Source: Macrobrachium rosenbergii
Taxonomy: Eukaryota > Arthropoda > Malacostraca > Decapoda > Palaemonidae
Assembly: GCF_040412425.1 (NCBI RefSeq)
Contig: NC_089792.1
Span: 20,440,789-20,504,788 of the forward strand
DNA length: 64,000 bases
Direction of reading: 5' to 3'
Shown here: positions 40,140 to 55,170 of the stretch, piece after piece
Layout: the number at the start of each line of letters is the position of its first letter
Numbering within the stretch: position 1 is the stretch's first letter
The notes under the pieces: model-generated
Database searches by the model: none
What the model was told of the DNA's origin: nothing
The model's input: the letters and a program-made list of their open reading frames with translations, nothing else
Position numbers and translations under genes: made by a program

Positions 40140-40245
40140 ATGATTCCACATGCGGACCCATTACGAAATCGCTTGCGTGTAAAACTTGTTTGCGTGAGAG
40201 AAAGCTGCACGGAAAAGCCCCTTTGTGCTTTTTTACCATGGCATA
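40140..40245 (+). repeat. 25.2 kb dispersed family, copy 2
   Basis: CCCATTACGAAATCGCTTGC, GTTTGCGTGA and GGAAAAGCCCCTTTG occur in the same order as at 25296-25370. Confidence 0.6.
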
Positions 40246-40639
40246 ATGTTATGGCTATTGCCTATGTATTTTTTGGAGTTTGCTGTTATATAATTATTTT
40301 CTTTCCTTTGCCGCCTTTCTTTTTATTTCACTTCTATAATAAAAAAAAAGAAGCCCCCATACTGCTTGATTGTATTGTGAGGTTTGTAAAAATCAAATAG
40401 AAATTTTAGCTGGGGTTAATGTGGCTTTTATCTCCACTCCAGAAGATGTCAAGAACATCATCATTTTTTCTCACATCTTCTGTTGCCTGTCCATCAGGAT
40501 AACCTATGAATTACAGGCAGTTCGTCATTGCTGCTGACCCCAGATTCAGTTCCGTAGGACTTCAGTCTGTGAGATTAGAGCTACTTGAATTTAGGACAAA
40601 CATCCCTGATGTGGCTTTCTCCATACCCATATTAATTTC

Positions 40640-40740
40640 TGTTAGTTTTTATAATATAATTATAAAACTATAATATAATTAGTTTTTATAGTATAAGTAT
40701 AAAAACTATAATATAATTTGTTTTTATAATATCATTACTT
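40640..40740. repeat. AT-rich alternating inverted repeats
   Basis: AGTTTTTATAATATAATT and its complement alternate four to five times, a self-complementary ladder. Confidence 0.7.
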
Positions 40741-41731
<991 letters not shown>

Positions 41732-41896
41732 AAGTTGATGTCAGCTAAATAGCTACAACTCCTGCAACGCTGATGTCTTACCCTTCTTTCTTTGCAATTC
41801 TTTGTTCTCATTAAGAGTTGCATTATATATTATATACATTCCATTTTCCGGAACCCCGTTTATGTCTTTTAACATTTCGTTAATGGACATGTATTC

Positions 41897-42782
<886 letters not shown>

Positions 42783-43090
42783 GGAGGGTAGTGCCGCTAG
42801 TGCACCTCATGAGGTGCACTGTAGGCATTACTTATGGTTCATTGCAGCGTCCCTCCGACCCCTAGCTGCAACCTCTTTTATTCCTTTTACTGTGCCTCCG
42901 TTCATATTCTGTTTCTTCAACTTACTTTCCATCCTCTCCCAACAATTGTTTCATAGTGCAACTGCAAGGTTTTTCTCCAGTTACACCTTTCAGACCTTTC
43001 GACTATCAGTGACCCTTTCAGCACTGAATGACCTTTTTAAGTCCCAGCGATTAGACTTTGCCCTAAATTCTTTATTGTATTCTTTTTTTT
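42783..43090 (+). repeat. Decapod SINE-like repeat
   Basis: From memory a very common shrimp repeat: GGGTAGTGCCGCTAGTGCAC, CTCATGAGGTGCACTGTAGG, CATTACTTATGGTTC, GCAGCGTCCCT, CCCTAGCTGCAACC, CAACAATTGTTTCATAGTGC, AACTGCAAGG, CACTGAATGACC, then a CCTAAATTCT end. Nearly the full family unit is present. There is no protein capacity. Confidence 0.8.
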
Positions 43091-43189
43091 TTTTTTTGCG
43101 TTTCATTGACCGTTTTGATTTTCTTTAGCAGGTGCCCGTTAGGGAATTGTTGAATTTCATATAGATATATATAATATATATACACACAC

Positions 43190-43353
<164 letters not shown>

Positions 43354-44470
43354 GCGTGTGTGTGCGTGTGTGAATATATCCTTTTTAAACGAAAAAGTAT
43401 TAGAGAGTAAGCTAAAATAACTTCCTGAACACCACATATAAATAGATAGGCAACTCAGTGCTTTGTCTTCATATCTTGCTTGTCTTCTTCTCACCTCAGT
43501 TCAATCATACATCCCCCTTACAGAACAATTCTAAATCACCTTCCTTCTAATTCTTGAATGAGCTTTCTTGTTTGACCTTCTATTCAGTTTTCAGTTTTAG
43601 TTCCCTTATTTCAAAGCGTTCTCCAGGGTCTCCCATGCTGGAGGCTTGTACAAAAGGGCAAAATATCCAGTGGCTTCCACACCATGCGTTGCCACGTCTA
43701 GGGATTGCCACACCCTAACCGTTAACGCCTTCCATTCCCTTTATTAGTCAAAGTTATATTATCTCAGAGTACATCATCTCTCTCTCTCTCGTTCTCTCTC
43801 TCCCTGACAAACACTATACGGAGCTAACGCCATAAAACCAACACGACCTTACCCCAGTTTGACCTCCCCTCCCTCCTCTACACACACATGAGTTCACCCA
43901 TTAATTATCCAGTGTCATAAAGATGAAGAAGATAGGAGGGGTAGAGGATGTGAGGGTGAGAAGGATGCCGATGAAAAGTAGTTATGGAAGCTACTGAATC
44001 CTGTAACTGCAGATTGCAAACTTTGAGCGATATAATACTTGACTTTAGTGGATTCGAAATGTGTGAAAAGAGTGAAAGAACGGTGTTGGTGAAACAGAAA
44101 TTTTGGGTGGGTGTATATCGTACTACACCTGTCAAAGGTGAGATCATAATTGTTATACATTTATTTTATTTTATTTGCTGTTTCAGGCGTATGCATTTAT
44201 GTTATTTTTTTGGTGTCGTACATTGATCTGGCTCTACAAATATTCAGATAGGCAAACGTCACATACAGTCATTTACAGTGTTCGCTACTGCAAATGCTCA
44301 AAAAGATCTCATTTGCTTCATAAGGAAATTACCTTCTAATCACTATATTAATAGTATTGATTTTGAATTACAGTAGACCGACCAAATGAATTGTTAGCAA
44401 ATTCAACATGATAACGCATCAAGCATACAGACCGCTGGCAAAAGTGGCAGAAGAAAATGACGTAGAGAAT
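43354..44470. other. Non-coding DNA
   Basis: A short interrupted CT stretch at 43776-43801. The open frame at 43984-44226 (plus) has a GTGAGA that could be a splice donor near 44140, but there is no domain; I do not call a gene. Confidence 0.4.
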
Positions 44471-44602
44471 GTATCTTAATTAATTCAAAGTGCATAAGCA
44501 ATGTGGCTATATAATAATAATAATAATAATGAATGAAGCACAATTCTATTGAAAACGGCTAAAACAAGCGTATCTTAATTCAAAGTGCATAAGGAATGTG
44601 GC

Positions 44603-44663
<61 letters not shown>

Positions 44664-44697
44664 AGCACAATTCTATTGAAAAACGGCTAAAACATGC
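44471..44697. repeat. Tandem duplication carrying (TAA)n
   Basis: Unit 1 (44471-44569, 99 bp) and unit 2 (44570-44697, 128 bp) share GTATCTTAATTCAAAG, GTGGCTATATAATAA and GAAGCACAATTCTATTGAAA. Unit 2 is longer almost wholly because its TAA tract grew from about 7 to about 19 units. A third unit starts (GTATCT) and then diverges. Confidence 0.9.
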
Positions 44698-45260
44698 GTA
44701 TCTCGTGAACTCTCAGTTTAAAGGTTTTCAATAGAAACGATGTATAGATATTAGGGGAATGTAACAAGTATCCTATATTATTATTATTATATTACTACTT
44801 CTCTATTCCTCCGGATTCCATTGAGGTCCAACTGCCGGTTTTTAATGTGTTATTGACAAGATTGCTTTGTAAACAATTGATGAGTTCACGTGCGCGATCT
44901 CATCACCGCTTAAGCCTACTCAGTGAAGTTGGGAACCTTGTGGTCTAGTCAGTGCTTGGAGGATGATCACCAAGAAATACCAGAATCTTTTGGGACACAA
45001 ACCCTAGCGACATCCGTAGGCTAAGGCGTAGGGGTAGCAGCCGCGTTTTCGAAATATTGGTGAAAGAGAATGGTTAACGTCTGGGGACACAGCCTTCCAG
45101 TTTCTCAGCAAGTGTCGAAGAATGAGGTTGCTAGCTCCACACCTCTTAACACCACACCCTCAGATATTTCATCCATATATAGCAGAGTGGACTGATTGGC
45201 TGTAGGCCACTTTAGCTGATTACACCTGTCATAGTTAGCGGTGTAGTTGACTCATTTTGT
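44698..45260. other. Non-coding DNA
   Basis: GTGGTCTAGTCAGTG at about 44940 resembles a tRNA A box, but no B box follows, so no tRNA is called. Confidence 0.4.
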
Positions 45261-45263
45261 ATA

Positions 45264-45342
<79 letters not shown>

Positions 45343-45406
45343 GTTTATATTGTATACATACAAATATATATATATTTATATATGTTTATATTGTATACAT
45401 ACAAAT

Positions 45407-45488
<82 letters not shown>

Positions 45489-45505
45489 CATATATATATA
45501 TATTT
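45261..45505. repeat. (TA)n array with internal direct repeat
   Basis: TA runs separated by two copies of TATGTTTATATTGTATACAT followed by ACAAATAT (about 45339 and 45382). Confidence 0.95.
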
Positions 45506-45544
45506 ATTGGTATTCGTGTCTATATTTACAAAAAAAATCTTATA

Positions 45545-45913
45545 CTGAATTAAAATTGACACTATCAAGAATGTAATCTCCATACTCGATCCCTCTAAAG
45601 TGCATATATCGGGTGAGCACTCGACCTAATGAACATTTAAAGCGTTAATTACCGAATTCCTTATTTATTGCTGCTGGAAGCTAATTTGCTCGCTCAAAAA
45701 TGGGGTGAATGTCAATATTTTCTTTTTTCCTGAGTAATTAACTTTCGGGTGCGTGAGTAGTTTTCCTTTCGTCCGGTATTATTTCCCTTGATTTTATTTG
45801 TTTTTTTTTTCTTTAGGGTTTCTTTTAGCAGGTTGGGCGGGAAAGTGGGGAATGTGGTCAGAGCTCGTTAAGATGTTTTCGAGGAAGAAGAGTTTGGAAT
45901 TTTACCCCCACCC

Positions 45914-45979
<66 letters not shown>
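45545..45979. repeat. TTTAAAG-CTAATTAC family, copy C, with (CT)n end
   Basis: GGTGAGCACTC, GAACATTTAAAGCGTTAATT, ACCGAATTCCTTATTTAT and GCTAATTTGCTCG in order. It continues through GAGCTCGTTAAGATG and ends in a CT array (45917-45979). The 37.8 kb copy also has GCTCGTTAAGATGC at the matching place. Confidence 0.75.
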
Positions 45980-45983
<4 letters not shown>

Positions 45984-46639
45984 GTCCAGAGACATGTACT
46001 TATTCTCATAATTTCATATTTATCACCCGAAGAAATAATATCATGAAGTTTGGAACTGTAGCTAACAGAAAGAGTGCTTGGATTTGGAAATATCAGTCTT
46101 AGAATATTGCCAATTTACTACACAATGAATGTGTGTCTTTTGGACTCCATTTGCTTTTGGCAGAGACAACGTCTGGGCCTCCAGAGCGTTTGGTTGCTAA
46201 ACTATGGAGCTCTTGAGTTTTAATCGTGAAGAAAAAATCCTTATTTTTTTATTATTTTGTTTTGATCCTTTCAGCTAGAACAGTGTATGACTTATTGGTT
46301 ATGATCTTCATCTTCTGTGGTCGTTGGAATTCTTGTTATATACACTAACACCTGTATGTGTGTTTGAATCTTTTTGTTTCGTTAACATATTTTGTCATTT
46401 AAATTGATAATCTTAAATACATTTATCCTTTAAGATTCTGACCTTCAGTTTGGCTGTATCAGTGAGTATAAAGAGTCGTCGAACACCATCCCGTTTTTCA
46501 AAACCCGAAACTTATTCTGAAAATCCATAGAAGGGAAATGGTATCTCACAGAACAAGGTTGGCTGCAAAGTGTAGAAATTGGCTGTCGAATATTTTTATC
46601 TCGACCCTAATTGTTTTTTTTGATCCATTCTCCGAGATA

Positions 46640-46815
46640 CATCCAACTTGAAACGTTTTATAGCGAGTTTTATTGGGATAGTGAAGAAACTGAATATGTG
46701 GGAAGTTGGTATCCTTTATTTTTCCCCTTCCTTATTTGTATTTCATTTCCTCGTGATATACTACCGCTTAGGGAGCCCCATTACAAAAACCTTTCACGGT
46801 TAAAAGTCATTTGAA
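46640..46815 (+). repeat. 25.2 kb dispersed family, copy 3
   Basis: TTTTATTGGGATAGTGAAGA, then GAGCCCCATTACAAAAACC and TTAAAAGTCAT, matches 25181-25322. Confidence 0.55.
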
Positions 46816-48558
<1,743 letters not shown>

Positions 48559-49640
48559 ATAAAAAGTGTTAACTTTCCGGTTCTCAGTGAGTCTTTTATG
48601 GTCTTTTAGGGGAAGTTGCGACCTACCATATTGGTCTAACTGCCAAGTGCATAATTCATTGCTGAGGTCAACCGACGCATAATGGGATTTGGGTAATTGG
48701 TGCTAAGAGTTCCACCTCGTTGAAGACTAAGAATATGGAAGTGACCATTTCTTGTCGTTTTTGTTTGGAGTCATTTTTTTAATAGAAACTGGCTCCAAAA
48801 AATACACTGCCACAATCATTCGTTAATCGCTAAATCATTAAAGTAATCCTTTTTACTGAAAAGTGTCTCAGATCAGCTCTCTCCTGCTCCTATACAGAAA
48901 AGCATTCAATACCAAGTCAATCCACCACTCTTCTTGCACAGCACCAGTCACCTATATCTTGGCTAGTCTTCATGGATATTAAAGACACCCATCAAGCCAC
49001 ACATAATTTATGCAGTCTTCACAGATCTCTTACCATCAGTTCCATTTCTTGATAGGACTGAGTCACTTTAATCAGCATGGTATATGCTTTTACCTATTCT
49101 AATTATTTTAACCTAATAGTAAAAATGATAGTTTTCTTTTCAGTTCTTAAAATAAAAGATCTGGAACGAATCACTCTTTTACACACTGGAATGTGATTCT
49201 GAATTCCAACAAAACCGATGCTTTATGGATTAGCCAGTATATTACGTGCTCCAACCCCATTACTCTCAGTGCAGAATGGTATGTATTTAATGCTTCTGAG
49301 TATTTTAAAGTGAATACTTATACCTTTAACCCCAAGCTGTCATTGGCGTAGTATTGTAAAACATGGAGAATGTTATAAGGAAGCCCACTGATGTTTGTGC
49401 GACGTCTTTAGACAAATTGTTAGAACCATCGTTAGGAGAACCCTGTTTGGCTGTTTTCCACATTTTATATTAACAGGGGTGCCAGTAAATCCTATAACTT
49501 TAGAATTAGTGCTTTGTGCTTGACTGGAGTGTCAGCAACCACATTGTGTTGATGCATCTCGATGCCACACTGCCTAACATAAGTGTGTGTGTGCGCATGT
49601 ATATACCGTATATGGGCATCATAATTGATAAAAAAAAATA
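48559..49640. other. Non-coding DNA, possible LINE trace
   Basis: 49180-49340 read on the plus strand (NKTDALWISQYIT...FNPKLSLA) faintly recalls the K.LGV.FD.KLTF stretch of LINE polymerases, but too weakly to annotate. Confidence 0.3.
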
Positions 49641-49649
49641 CATTTGCCA

Positions 49650-49860
49650 TGGTCAGGACTCGAATCTGAACCTTTGGATTAGATACAATGACAAACAGTC
49701 GACTTTGGCAATTCATATATCAGGCGAGACCCAAGGTATTAAGTTCGAACCCTGGAGGGGCAAATACATCTATCAACTACAATTCCTTTTGGATGAAAAT
49801 TATTCCGATATTAGGTAATATTTGTGGCTTAATAAACGCGAATATACAAAAGCCACCAGT
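49650..49860. repeat. tRNA-like repeat, partial foldback, with SINE-like tail
   Basis: AAGTTCGAACCCTGGAGGGG (49741-49760) has a tRNA B-box core (GGTTCGAANCC type). The minus strand of 49650-49680 reads GGTTCAGATTCGAGTCC, another B-box-like word in opposite orientation. Downstream come ACAATTCCTTTTGGATG, TTATTCC and GGTAATATTTGTGGCTTAAT, the shared tail. No complete cloverleaf can be drawn. Confidence 0.5.
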
Positions 49861-49870
49861 GTTGTATATT

Positions 49871-49981
<111 letters not shown>

Positions 49982-50059
49982 CGAGGACCAAAGTAACCGG
50001 AATTGTCATAGAATTTTATTCAGTTATTGTTACATGTTTACAGTCTTATCACCTTTTAA

Positions 50060-50262
50060 AAGTATTCTCCATTTGAAGCAATGCATATCCAGACGTGTTT
50101 TCCACTGTTGAGCAATTCTGGAACTCTTGTTTAGTTATGGCTTTTTTATTGGCTCCGTCGTTTTCTTCTGAACCTCTTCAACGTCTATTTAGTTTCCTTT
50201 TTAGGCTTTCTTCATTCAGGAACAAAAGAAATCACAGGGAGCAAGATCGGGTGAATTAGGGA
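50060..50262 (-). pseudogene. Mariner transposase C-terminal fragment, left arm
   Basis: The minus strand near 50258-50230 reads NSPDLAPCDF, the block holding the last catalytic Asp of the D,D34D triad. Further on it reads VEEVQKKTTE and QQWKTRL-like blocks with stops between. The first two catalytic Asp residues are absent, so only the 3' end of the gene is present. Confidence 0.75.
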
Positions 50263-50299
50263 GGGTGGGTAAGTGGTCATGACCACACTTACCCACCCT

Positions 50300-50515
50300 C
50301 CCTATTCACCGATCTTGCTCCCTGTGACTTTTTTTGTTCCCCGAATGAAGAAAGCCTCAAAGGAAACCGTTTTGCAGACGTTGAAGAGGTTCAGAAGAAA
50401 ACGACGGAGTCATTAAAAGCCATAACTTCACAAGAGTTCCAGAATTGCTTTCAACAGTGGAAAACACGTCTGATAAGTGCATTGCTTCAAATGGAGAATA
50501 TTTTGAAGGTGATAA
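50300..50515 (+). pseudogene. Mariner transposase C-terminal fragment, right arm
   Basis: DLAPCDFF is read at 50311-50334 after a frameshift from the preceding YSP. Near 50375-50478 it reads ADVEEVQKKTTESLKAITSQ, followed by EFQNCFQQWKTRL in the same frame. This is the standard order at the end of a mariner transposase. There is a frameshift near 50345. It lacks the DNA-binding and most of the catalytic domain. Confidence 0.8.
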
Positions 50516-50578
50516 GACTTAAACATGTAACAATAACTGAATAAAATTCTATGACACAATTCCGGTTACTTTTGTCCC

Positions 50579-50581
<3 letters not shown>

Positions 50582-50612
<31 letters not shown>
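50582..50612. repeat. (TA)n tract
   Basis: 31 bp between the mariner palindrome and the tRNA-loop foldback. Confidence 0.93.
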
Positions 50613-50616
<4 letters not shown>

Positions 50617-50889
50617 GACTTTTTATCACATCACCGTGATTCATATACAATCAGTAAGCTACAAACGTCCTTAATATCAATTCAGCTACCTCGAAATAAT
50701 ATGTTTTTCATGTATGTTACCGAAGGGGATTTTTTTTTTTAGTTGCTAATAAGTTCGTCGTCCCGTGGGCTCGAACCGGCGAAGGACAAGAGCTCAGGAC
50801 TACAGTGGACGCTTTAAACCACACGGCCAACTAAAAATTCCCCTTTGGTAACATATATGAAAATATATTATTTCCGAGGTAGAGCGAAT

Positions 50890-50895
<6 letters not shown>
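50613..50895 (-). mobile_element. Foldback SINE-like element with tRNA-like loop
   Basis: Arms 50674-50745 and 50828-50895 are inverted copies of about 70 bp (AATTC..CTACCTCG..AATAATAT, TGTTACC.AAGGGGA, TTTTTAGTTG). The 82-base loop holds pol III-type A and B boxes on the minus strand. The left arm continues, inverted, into the shared SINE-like tail (AAGGACGTTTGTAGCTTACT and CACGGTGATGTGATAAAAAG when read on the minus strand). Both sides end in (TA)n. I recall similar sequence in freshwater prawns. Confidence 0.7.
50746..50829 (-). ncRNA. tRNA-like core (probably tRNA-derived)
   Basis: On the minus strand TGGCCGTGTGGTTTAAAGCG (50810-50829) resembles an A box and GGTTCGAGCCC (50767-50777) matches a B box, about 33 bp apart. 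The T stem pairs poorly beyond two base pairs and the anticodon arm does not fold, so it is not a functional tRNA gene. Pol III transcription is possible but unproven. Confidence 0.5.
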
Positions 50896-50978
<83 letters not shown>

Positions 50979-50987
50979 ATATATATT
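50896..50987. repeat. (TA)n array
   Basis: About 92 bp of TA with one ATTAT interruption. Confidence 0.97.
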
Positions 50988-52132
50988 TGTTATGAACTCC
51001 TTTATTAATGCAAGAGCCACAGCAAATCTTCATTTATATTATGCAGATTCACTTCTCAGAATCAGTTGCCAAAATAGACAAAAATTCCGGACAAAAAAAT
51101 AACACAGATCTCAAGCAAGAAGCGACACTTAGGAGAGGGAAAGCAAAACCAAGAACAAAAACCTTAACAATTAATTTATTAACAATAAGTAAACTTAAAC
51201 ATTACAAAGGAACGTCCCCAAAACTGATCTAGGGACAGGAAAACTCACTTGCAAACAAACCCTCAATCACTACCACCATTCTCCTAGCTAACTATCATAT
51301 CCAGTAGAATAAGAGAAAGAACTAGGGAGGTAGAAAACAACACTTGTACAAAATCGGAATTTCAACTATCACACACGATAGAAAGAGGCATAAGAGAGGA
51401 AAAAATATCCTTAAACCTAATATTTCTAGTATATAATAAACAATAACAAGGAAACCATCACCGTTTCACTGAAGAAAATATAAACATTAAATAGCTTATT
51501 TAGCTAAGTAAATCTGTCCTTAAGGCAGGGGTTTCACATCAAAAACACTCGGGGAAAAAAAAAAAAACACACGGGGGTGACGAGATGACGATGGTCCTGG
51601 CGATAGCCCAACAATCCAGTATGGCGAGTATCGATATTAATATAACAAATAGCGAAGAATTACATAGGTAAATCTCACGCTTCTTCGAACTCAGAGGGCC
51701 TCTTGACGACTCCAGGAGACAACGCCGCTACGCACTCTCATGTGGGCAAACAGGTTGACCCACAGCACAGCTCAAGGCAAGAGGGCGCAAGGCAGACCTC
51801 AACACTGCAACTCAGCACAGGATACTGTCCGTAGGAGCGTGCTTACGATATTCTCGGGACACGGCCCGAAGAAAAACAGAGACCCTGATAATATTCCAGA
51901 GGTCAGCGAGTGCACAAAAATATAGCAGGGTGGCGAGATCTCTCTCTCAGTGGAGCCGAAAACCAATCCTTTCGTTAGAACAGGCAGAATCCCACGTCAG
52001 GTCGGGAAGACGGGAGAACAATAGGGAAACTAGCGAACCAGCAAAGACCGTAGAACAAACAGCACTCCGCTCGTTGAATATGAAAGGATAAAAACAAACG
52101 GGTGAAATACTACAATACCAAATATGATAACA
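50988..52132. mobile_element. Possible solo LTR, ~1.15 kb
   Basis: The segment begins TGTTATGAAC directly after (TA)n and ends ATGATAACA, giving inverted TGTTAT/ATAACA ends. On the minus strand AATAAA lies 15-20 bases before the end, as in an LTR with poly-A signal. It lacks microsatellites and has distinct composition. No target duplication or second copy is visible, and no coding motif. A plain intergenic segment with chance ends is the alternative. Confidence 0.35.
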
Positions 52133-52247
52133 CCTCAAGAGGGGAGCTAAAGAAAGCCCAACATCAGCTTTATAGGACTTTTAAAGAAAGTGAAAATTTA
52201 CGTGAAAATTTACGTTAAAAATCAATGAAATAATTCAAGAGATTATG

Positions 52248-52284
52248 ATAATATAATATTTTACTAGCTGTTATATATAATATT

Positions 52285-52296
<12 letters not shown>
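52248..52296. repeat. Short direct repeat
   Basis: TATAATATTTTACTAGCTG occurs at about 52249 and 52278, immediately before the CCCGGGG unit. Confidence 0.85.
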
Positions 52297-53001
<705 letters not shown>

Positions 53002-53005
53002 CGTG

Positions 53006-53440
53006 TGGCAAGTGGATTACCTGAGGCGTTATTTGCTATCCTCTGAATGGGAGATGAAAAAATATTGATTATTTATACTTTTATTTATCATTATTATTCG
53101 ACGAGCTAATATTATATATCCACTAACTTGTAAGCTTTTAAATGATAGCCAACCCATATTAAAAAAGAATTAATCTTACAAAAAAAATTATGATATATGA
53201 AAATTATTCACATTCACATTTGTATGTGTATAACTTTTCATCTTGTATCACATCATAATTTTACTGAAGGAGCCACTTTTGATGTGGGTTGTCTATTCTT
53301 TAAAGGTTTATAAATATTTGCTCGTCGATTATTAATGATGAATGCAATTATAATAACAGTAATAACTTGTATTTTTAACTCGCGTCAGAGGATAGCACGT
53401 AACGCATTCTGCTAATCCACTTGCTTTTTATAATACGCTT
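53006..53440. mobile_element. Large foldback element, ~435 bp
   Basis: Arms of about 200 bp (53006-53215 and 53225-53440) are inverted copies. Matching blocks include GCAAGTGGATTA, TGCTATCCTCTGA, TTATTCGACGAGC/ATAATCGACGAGC, CAACCCA and ATTATGATATATGA-like. The centre is around the ATTCACATTCACATTTGTAT region. Arms have drifted, with many substitutions. No coding sequence. Confidence 0.8.
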
Positions 53441-53449
53441 TTATTTAAC

Positions 53450-53640
53450 TTTTTTATCTGTCTGTCTGTGTGTTTGTCAGGGTCAAATCTTGTAACTCAA
53501 TTATCGACCTGTTCCCTTCGTCCAATGGGCTCGAAATTTTGCATGGTTACTCAGTCCTGGTGACAATACAACCTTGCATGATCAGTAGGTCAGCAGTGAC
53601 CTCTAGTGACCATACAGTGACGACTCCCAGTATCTCAGGA
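53450..53640 (+). repeat. Decapod interspersed repeat
   Basis: Recognised from memory: CTGTCTGTCTGTGTG, GTCAAATCTTGTAACTCAAT, CGAAATTTTGCATGGTTACT, CAGTCCTGGTGACAATAC, GCAGTGACCTCTAGTGACC. It directly follows the foldback and may be part of the same larger element. Confidence 0.65.
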
Positions 53641-53837
53641 TTTGTATGAAGTGAATAACTCTTTGGATTTGTAATACCTTCTTTGACTCGGTAGAATAAG
53701 TTAATAACTCTACGGATTTTTCAAACCTTCTTTGGCTCGACAGGATATTGGAGGATATCGCGTTCAATTTCGTTAGCTACAATCATAAATCGGTTATAAT
53801 TTCTGTCAAGACAAAAACGCATAAAATAAAAAAAAAA
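53641..53837. repeat. Short direct repeat and AT-rich DNA
   Basis: GAATAACTCTTTGGATTTGT and GTTAATAACTCTACGGATTT, each followed by a CCTTCTTTG-CTCG word, form a ~55 bp direct repeat at 53650-53745. Confidence 0.6.
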
Positions 53838-54205
53838 TAAATTAACAAGCTTTTATTAAAATGCACTAAAAAATAAAAAACAATTGTTTGAGACATACCA
53901 GGATTTTCTTACAATTAATCATGTCTACAAAATAAAATCGTAGGCGCCAATCATGGAAGGAAATGCTGTAAGAAATAAAAAAGGGTTTTCTTAAAATTAA
54001 TCATGTCTACAAAAAATTAAATCGTGGGCGCCAAACATGGAAGGAAAGGCTACAGGAAATAATTTTTTTTTTGCACATTTCCTTCCACGTTTGGCGCCCA
54101 TGCTTTCATTTTTGTAGACATGATTAATTGTAAGAAAATCCTGGAGTCTCAATTAATTAATTTTTACTTTTCAGTGCATTTTAATAAAAGCATGTTTATT
54201 TTTTT
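53838..54205. mobile_element. Foldback with duplicated arm segment
   Basis: Left arm about 53842-53970 and right arm 54072-54197 are inverted copies (CTTTTATTAAAATGCACT, AGGATTTTCTTACAATTAAT, CATGTCTACAAAA, GGCGCCAA, ATGGAAGGAAATG). A second direct copy of the inner ~75 bp lies at 53985-54056, so the left side has two copies to one on the right. Confidence 0.8.
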
Positions 54206-54904
54206 TTATATATCCTTTCATACTGCAGCTTAGCGGTGAATAGTGGCTGTCTTTTTACTGAGTCCCCCAACTTCAATTTCCAGGTTGAACAGTCTGTGAG
54301 ATTAAGGCTTCAGATGAATTGCCCACAGTGTGTCGTCTTTTTTTCCGAATCCAGCACTAATTAGTACATCCTGTAGTTGAATGTCCCTCTGTCACAACCA
54401 CCTGTATATCCATTCGATCTTCATGGGACTTCAGGAACTAATTTGAAATTTTTGAATGGAATGAAACCAGCTGGGTGGTATAGAGGCAGTTCTCAGTTTT
54501 TCTTTAACGGCACTAATGTTTTTTTCCAGTGTGACACACAGCAGGGTTTATAGAAATTTACTCGATAGAGTAGGGAGTAGTATAACAAACTGTAGTTTTT
54601 GGTGCGGGTTTATGGTGTATATCTCTGCGCTGCTGTTTTTTGCAGTGAATATGCTTACCTTTCCAAATCCCGGAATGGGAGTTTGGAGTCAGCGAGGACA
54701 TCCGTCCGTAAATATCTGCTAATACAAATCATGAAATGAGCTGTTGAGCGAGTGTTTGCAACACCTGGAAAAATTTAATTAAAAAAGCGTCTAAGGCTAG
54801 AGGTTAGAAGAAGAAGAAATAAAAAAGAAGCAGCACCTTGGAACATATTTGTCTTCTTCGTCATCTTAGCTTAATCACTAATCGGGTCGCTGTTTTTAAT
54901 GGAA
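54206..54904. other. Non-coding DNA
   Basis: CAGTCTGTGAGATTA at about 54291 recurs at about 40563, a short dispersed word. No gene seen. Confidence 0.4.
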
Positions 54905-55170
54905 CTTTTCTGATGTTTCTATCTTGCGTCCCTCCTTCGCCTATTCCTTTGTCTCTCTTTGTCTTCTCTTAGGAATTCCTCTCCTTCGTGTCCTTTACAT
55001 TACCATTTCCATGACATCACCTAAACCATCTAAATCTTTTCTCTTGGCCTTGCATTGCCTTCTCAGTGACTTTTGCTGAGCCCCTGATACATTCATTCTT
55101 TGTCAGATCTCCTGTCGTCACCCCACTCATCCATCTAAGCATCCTCATCGCCGAATACGCAGCAGATACC
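54905..55170 (-). pseudogene. LINE (RTE/CR1-type) reverse transcriptase C-terminal fragment
   Basis: The minus strand from about 55150 reads RMLRWMSGVTTGDLTKNECI then RGSAKVTEKAM and KRFRWFR. This is the highly characteristic MRMLRWM.GVTR.D.IRNE.IRG block after the polymerase domain, followed by the position of the usual RWFGHV. A frameshift or stop then interrupts the GHV.RM segment. Only this end piece is present. Confidence 0.8.

Larger units (their letters stand above)
49982..50581. mobile_element. Head-to-head mariner-derived palindrome, 600 bp
   Basis: Left arm 49982-50280 and right arm 50281-50581 are inverted copies joined at TGGTCATGACCA. The outer ends read GAGGACCAAAGTAACCGG on the left and its near complement on the right, a mariner-like terminal repeat, with TA outside as expected for mariner. 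Each arm encodes the C-terminal part of a mariner transposase running outward. The arms differ by scattered substitutions and small indels. It cannot make transposase, but both ends could be bound by a related one. Confidence 0.85.

Noticed and set aside
43984..44226. Possible host exon with a GTGAGA donor
   Set aside because: No domain, no matching acceptor or partner exon, and composition like its surroundings.
44935..45000. Possible tRNA gene
   Set aside because: A-box-like word only; no B box and no cloverleaf.
48860..49480. LINE polymerase remnant
   Set aside because: Resemblance is limited to scattered residues; too weak to annotate as a feature.
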